Shown here one piece after another: positions 59,501-64,000 of a stretch of 64,000 nucleotides of DNA (its first letter is position 1; each line of letters begins with the position of its first letter). The DNA lies in the NCBI GenBank assembly GCA_936432065.2, contig OW386287.2, positions 75,705,804 to 75,769,803 of the forward strand, written 5' to 3'. Made by a program: the position numbers and the translations under genes. The stretch comes from Rutpela maculata. Taxonomy: Eukaryota; Arthropoda; Insecta; Coleoptera; Cerambycidae. The notes under the pieces were generated by a model that saw only the letters and a list, made by a program, of their open reading frames with translations, did no database searches and had not been told where the DNA came from.

Positions 59501-60928
59501 CAAGCTTCCTTTTCGTGGACCGACACCATTACAAAGACCAACTCGGTTTTTTTTCCAAAAATCGATACCTACAAACGCCGTAATTATTATAACTAATATA
59601 GGTGGTATGCTTAGTATAATATGTGCAAAGGGATACACATTAAACTTTAGTGTCTAAATATAAAATATCTGCAAATGACAACAAAACTATGTGGTAGTTA
59701 TATTGTATAATTATAATAATTCACGGGAAAACAAAAAACAAAACACAAATTGAAATCGACATTTGACAGCAGAAGCGTGACAGGAGGTAGAATGTAACCT
59801 CCTTGAAGCGTGACTGACCGTGATTACCGTAATTAATTGAACACAGTACATAAATTAAAAAAGAGTTACTATTCATTATTATTTAATATTTCATAGTCAT
59901 TATTATTTAATATTCGATTACAAATCTAAAGTCTGGATTCAAAATTTAAAACATGTTTCATATAAGTAATACAATATTGACGAACGATTTAAAATTTATA
60001 AAACGTCATACACCGCACAGGGGATGATTATAAATGTACTTAAACCAAATCTATATAGATAGAGAAATATTATAATTATTTTTGTAGGTAGGTAGATAGG
60101 TACTATAAAACTAGCATTGCTGTCTCATCAGTTTGTGATGCAGGTTTATTTTTATTAGTTCAAAAATCGAACCAATCAGCGTTCGCGTTAAAAGTGCTGA
60201 ACTTTTGATGATATTACTGTCTGCGCGGCGCTCGGGCGATGCAAATATTTCTACAAAAAATATACCTGTATTATACAGATAAAATCATGAGGAATGTTTA
60301 TACGATGTACATGAACACATATACGAAGACCGTTCCCTGATACGTGCACACAGTATATGCGACTGTGAACATAAACTTTTCTGTAGATTCCATTTATATC
60401 GTATGTATAATCATATTGTATATGTGAAAATATTATTTATATGGGAATGTTGAGGGAACATACAGGGCAAGTACAGAATGCAATTAGAACATTGGGAATG
60501 CAAAATGTACATTCGTGGAATAATAAATGCTATCTGGGATAGTTCCTGTCTTCTGTGCTGGAGCTAAAAAAACAGAGCAACACTCTGTTGTTGACAATTT
60601 AATTAGAGAGCATGGACATGAAGTACTGCGGCTACCACCATATCACTGTCAGTTCAACCCAATAGAACTTGTTTGGGGAATTTGTAAGAAGTATTACGAC
60701 AGACACATCGGGAAAGATGGTTTCAGTGGCGAAGCCGTTTGCTATGCGGCTTTATCTCAAGTGTTGAACTCAGTTTGGTCCAAGTGTATAAATCACACAA
60801 AGAAATTGATTTTAGAGACATATGATCGAGAGGTTCATACTGAAGAAGTTATGCCACTCATTATAAGTGTTAATAATGAAAGCGACGATGAGGACTCGGA
60901 AGAATTAGACATTGACGAAGAAAATTAA

Positions 60929-63589
60929 ATTTATTTATTTATCTTATACTAGGTATTTGTATTTTACTGCCATATTTGTTTTATAAAGGGTTCGGCATAA
61001 TTAGTATTAAGTATATATTTTTATTTTAAGATTACATATACTTATTTGACAAAATTCTATTAACGAATAAAAAAGATTTAGCGCAACTATTTAAGTGTAT
61101 TTATTTTGTATCATATTTTTTACTTGAAACCAAAACAATTCAATATTAGAATTTATTTATTTAACTTAAATTACTATAAATTTACTATAGATGTATTATA
61201 TATGCTTATAATTCAATTTCCTTTAAATAAATCTAATTAAATACATCAAGTAAAATATAAAACAAAGCGACGCCACTGTGCATTCAAAAACACCTACGGC
61301 ATCTTAGTACAGATTTAAGAGGGCTAAGGAGGTCCGCCATATTGCCGAAATACTGGGTATAGAATTACGCTCCTTAGAAGGCATTAATTAAAAAATTATG
61401 AATGGAGATCTGTCTATAATATTGTTTTGTATTTCGCAAACTCAGTGAAATTGTTATAAAACCGTTAGTAAAGAAAAAAAAATCATAATTTGATTTACCG
61501 AGAAAAATACGGAGTTAGCGAAATTCTTTGGTCGAATACCAAAACTTTGTCTAAATACAGCATTTAAAAATAATCAATATTAAAAGCCCAAAGCTATATC
61601 CCGATGTTTTGGAATTTCTACTCTGGTATGTAGCGGCATCTGCGGCCTGATTTCTTAACTAAAACAGTTTGGCAACATTGTTGATGACCTAATAAGCCTA
61701 ATAAATAAAAATGTAAGTAAATTGTTAAAATCTCGAAAGCAAGCGCTCGAAAAACAAAGACAGTAGCTCTTAGTTGAGAAAGATGGAGCGAAATATTCCT
61801 TAAAACAGAATAGACGGTTAAAATTTTAAATTATTTTATAGTTCTGACTTTTTGAGTGCCCGTTGTATTTCAGTATATTCAAGAGGTTGTTTAGTTTATT
61901 GAACTCATGTTTCTAGCAAGTGTACGTATTATAACTTGGTGTAATGTGAAAAAACATTTTTAATTTATATTTATTGTGGTGTACTTGTTATTACAAATTT
62001 TTGTGATAGGACACTCGACTTTGCGTTTGTTAAACTTTAAAGGAAGAAAGGCAGCATATTATTTAATATTACCTTTAAGAAAAAATTGCAAATTAAATTT
62101 TTATTTTTAGTTATATGTAGATTTTGAACAAAATATTGTACAATATGGGTTATAGAAGAAAGCAACAAAATTTAAAATTTTGAACAAAAACGTTATGCGC
62201 AATCAGAAAAAATCGAAGACTTTCCATTTTGAGGTAAATTATACTAAGTAACATATTGCATTGCATATAGTTAAGAAAAAAGAAATGAAGAGAAGTTTGG
62301 AGTGAGCGCGAATTTTTGTATTGCCTTACCTACCTTTTATTATTTTTTTCCATTGCATGGGTGCAGATGCAATTAAGGGGATGAGGGATTTATATGAAAA
62401 CATTTAACAAAATAGTCGTCAATGTAAAACATATATATTACTTTTGTTTAACAAGTCTCTTTGAAAAAGAAGCGAAATGAAAACAAGGAAAACAAATGAT
62501 CAGTTTTCCTCAACAAAAACAGTCATTTTAGTACGTGTACCTATTTTACTCATATTGAATATGCATATATAGGCTACCCGATTAGAAACACCAATAGAAG
62601 GCATGAGAACTTAAACTTTCTTATTATGACAATAAGGTACCTAATTAAGTAAATAGTTAATAATTATTATTATCTTGGGGTTATTTATTTATTTATTTAT
62701 TTTGGAAATGTCTTCATTTAAAATAATATTTATTTTATTTACTTATGGACGTGTAGAAATATTTTCATTTTATTTATTTTAGTTTAGGAAAATCATAGGT
62801 ATTTATTTTTCTTCTATTATTTAGAGTTATTTTTTTTAAGTTTATGTATTTGTTTATTATTCACTTATTTTATAAGGTTTTTGCTTTGAAACTTTGTTTT
62901 ATTCAAAAATATCGAATGAGGTGAGCTTATGGTCTCAGTTGACGGCTGGCAACCCCGTTTCTGAAGGAAGCCCCTTACTAAAATATAACTATAAGTTTCA
63001 AGTCAACAAATCATTATTCATCTATATTCTGTTTGCTTAAAAACTCGTCTTTAGTGAGTTTAATTCGCAAACTTGTGTTTTTATAATGTTCTTTAAATCG
63101 ATGAATAATTGAATAAATTATGTAAATTTTGTACATAGAAAATAAAGAAAATATCATTTTGTTGATGGGTACTTATTTTATTTCAGAAAAAAATCATTAT
63201 GAAAGAAAACCAAGGCTTTACTCACAAAAAATTCTTTACTTTGCCACTGGTTTCGTGAACAAAATTTTGCTTCACATCCTCGGGCAACAAGAATTTTTCA
63301 ATAAAATTGACAGGGTTTGTCAAGAAAAACATTGTACAACATAGTATAATTGGAAATTTGTAGTCTACTTATATGTAAAATATACTTAATAAAGTACTAT
63401 AATAGTATTTTAAACAAGTTTCGAAAACCAATATTTTCACACGAGTGAGACAGTTTGGTGAAAATAGCCGAAGGCGAGTTCCACAAGTCCAGTGAGTGTG
63501 AAAAGATGTTTTCAAATGTATTGTTCATAATATTTTTTCTACGACCGCAAGAAAAACAAACAATAAGTAAACAGGTATTATTTATTTAA
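60929..63589. other. AT-rich sequence, no gene recognised
   Basis: Contains a 3' trailing region of the transposase, an ATTT-rich patch (about 62680-62890) and, at about 63430-63525, a diverged sequence with TTTTCACACGAGTGAGA and GTGAGTGTGAAAA that may be a small inverted-repeat remnant. The 71-codon frame at 63129-63344 has no domain I recognise. Confidence 0.4.
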
Positions 63590-63885
63590 TGTCCTACAAG
63601 TCTGTTATTTTACAATAACTATTTTGAGATACATTAAATGAAAAATAACGCCCTAGGGCGTTATGGATATCTATAACGCCCTAGGGCATTATAAAATTAT
63701 AATACAACCCAAAACAAGCAAATTATGATAGCGTTTTTGACAAACAAAATGCGTTGCTATCCAACGGCGGCGTTTACAAGCAATTTTGATTTTTACTCTC
63801 TTTTAAATCAAATCGTTCTGAACATAATAGATGTCAAATTAATAAATCGTAAAAAAATCGAATTAAATAACAGACTTGTAGGACA
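63590..63885. mobile_element. 296-bp MITE flanked by TTAA
   Basis: TGTCCTACAAGTCTGTTATT is mirrored by AATAACAGACTTGTAGGACA, and TTAA lies on both sides (63586-63589 and 63886-63889). TTAA duplication is the mark of piggyBac, and also of Kolobok. Inside are two related short palindromes. Confidence 0.85.
63645..63692. repeat. Two direct copies of a 20-bp palindrome
   Basis: ATAACGCCCTAGGGCGTTAT at 63645-63664 is a perfect palindrome, and ATAACGCCCTAGGGCATTAT follows at 63673-63692, 28 bp later. It looks like a dimeric protein-binding site within the TTAA-flanked MITE. Confidence 0.75.
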
Positions 63886-63905
63886 TTAAACGTTGAAGGC
63901 ACCAC

Positions 63906-64000
63906 GGATGTTATAGGATAATGACGCCCTCGGTCGACGTACATTCCCTCGGGAAGTACACTGCCGACCTCGGTGCGTTATTATCCTTATAACACCCTTG
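63906..64000. repeat. Small inverted-repeat element at the window's edge
   Basis: GGATGTTATAGGATAATGACGC is mirrored by GCGTTATTATCCTTATAACACC, and CCCTCGG and CCGACCTCGG occur toward the centre. GTACATTCCCTCGGGAAGTAC lies at the centre. Whether it continues beyond the window is unknown. Confidence 0.6.

Larger units (their letters stand above)
56218..60557. mobile_element. 4.3-kb DNA transposon with 33-bp TIRs, 7-bp duplication CTGGAGC
   Basis: TIRs start CACAGAGGACAGGAACTATC (left) and CACAGAAGACAGGAACTATC (inward from right) and continue through CCAGATAGCATTT. CTGGAGC lies on both sides (56211-56217 and 60558-60564), and its removal restores the transposase frame. A 7-bp duplication is not typical of hAT (8), piggyBac (4) or Tc1 (2). 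Dada-type elements make 6-7 bp, but no gene confirms that. Both subterminal 300 bp are rich in short GTAC, GAACAT and TATAC motifs. The interior has exon-like pieces on the minus strand and two nested MITEs. Confidence 0.85.
54815..60928 (+). pseudogene. IS630/Tc1-type DDE transposase, split by two transposon insertions
   Basis: Three coding pieces in order: 54815-55527, 56073-56217 and 60558-60928. Piece 1 has an N-terminal DNA-binding region (KTVQRRVGDALKIDEKTVRK), then SLYKMFKKLGFSFKK, VFSDETWIFS (first catalytic D region), KGKRFIVVDV-like sequence and DYHDNMNFENFEKLL, up to VLDN (second D). It already carries frameshifts and stops. Piece 2 continues from AKYYSRIEDKQPTRSW to LLKIAGA. Piece 3 has IREHGHEVLRLPPYHCQFNP then IELVWG, with the third catalytic acid, an ending typical of the family, and an acidic tail ending at 60928. 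The pieces join exactly at the target duplications of the two inserted elements. Confidence 0.88.

Noticed and set aside
63129..63344. 71-codon plus-strand frame
   Set aside because: No domain, AT-driven composition and no supporting signals.

Overview
This window looks like a repeat-dominated stretch of an arthropod, most likely insect, nuclear genome. It is AT-rich. It carries a proviral element of the errantivirus (insect endogenous retrovirus, Ty3/Gypsy) type, hAT, mariner and IS630/Tc1-type DNA transposon remains, a truncated non-LTR element, and more than twenty inverted-repeat (fold-back) elements nested in one another. The only host coding sequence I can support is a 72-bp exon at 26673-26744, which reads like the C-terminal end of an AK1-type adenylate kinase. 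Everything upstream would then be intron or intergenic DNA filled with transposons, and a 7.1-kb element sits 165 bp after its stop codon.

Layout. 1-2530: long-TIR element with a decayed cysteine-rich (CXC) gene. 3034-4790: three copies of one repeat, two of them in mirror orientation. 5310-5919: palindromic element. 6233-8061: long-TIR element with a nested 183-bp MITE. 8440-10433: hAT pieces. 9361-16190: very large, nearly perfect palindrome around (TA)n tracts and a 200-N gap. 16270-24704: complete-looking errantivirus (LTR-gag-pol-env-LTR) inside a (TA)n tract. 24851-26323: palindrome. 26673-26744: kinase exon. 26910-34009: long-TIR element holding a 76-bp tandem repeat and a nested palindrome (30344-33559) with two head-to-head CXC gene tails. 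34018-35424: long-TIR element. 36637-43971: CXC element with both gene ends present, split by a fold-back element (37618-39018) and by a young Ty3/Gypsy LTR retrotransposon that has lost both catalytic domains (39955-43651). 45050-48110: mariner-type element with a broken transposase. 48423-49047: palindromic hAT MITE. 49327-50248: 5'-truncated non-LTR retrotransposon. 50720-51324: GC-rich inverted repeat. 51327-54146: fourth long-TIR CXC element. 54815-60928: IS630/Tc1-type transposase pseudogene split by two later insertions (545 bp and 4340 bp). 60929-64000: AT-rich DNA ending in two small inverted-repeat elements.

The main result is a recurring transposon group. Six inverted-repeat elements (6233, 26910, 30344, 34018, 37618, 55528) have termini beginning 5'-TAG or 5'-TAA and are flanked by a 3-bp target duplication that is identical on both sides (GTT, TAC, CGA, TTA, GTA, TAA). 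One of them, 30344-33559, carries the CXC gene tails. The same CXC tail also occurs in three further long-TIR elements (1-2530, 36637-43971, 51327-54146). I suggest that the CXC protein belongs to the autonomous member of this group. I cannot assign the group to a named superfamily from the sequence alone.

Nothing here forms an operon or pathway. The genes are mostly transposon genes in different states of decay, and the nesting gives a relative insertion order.
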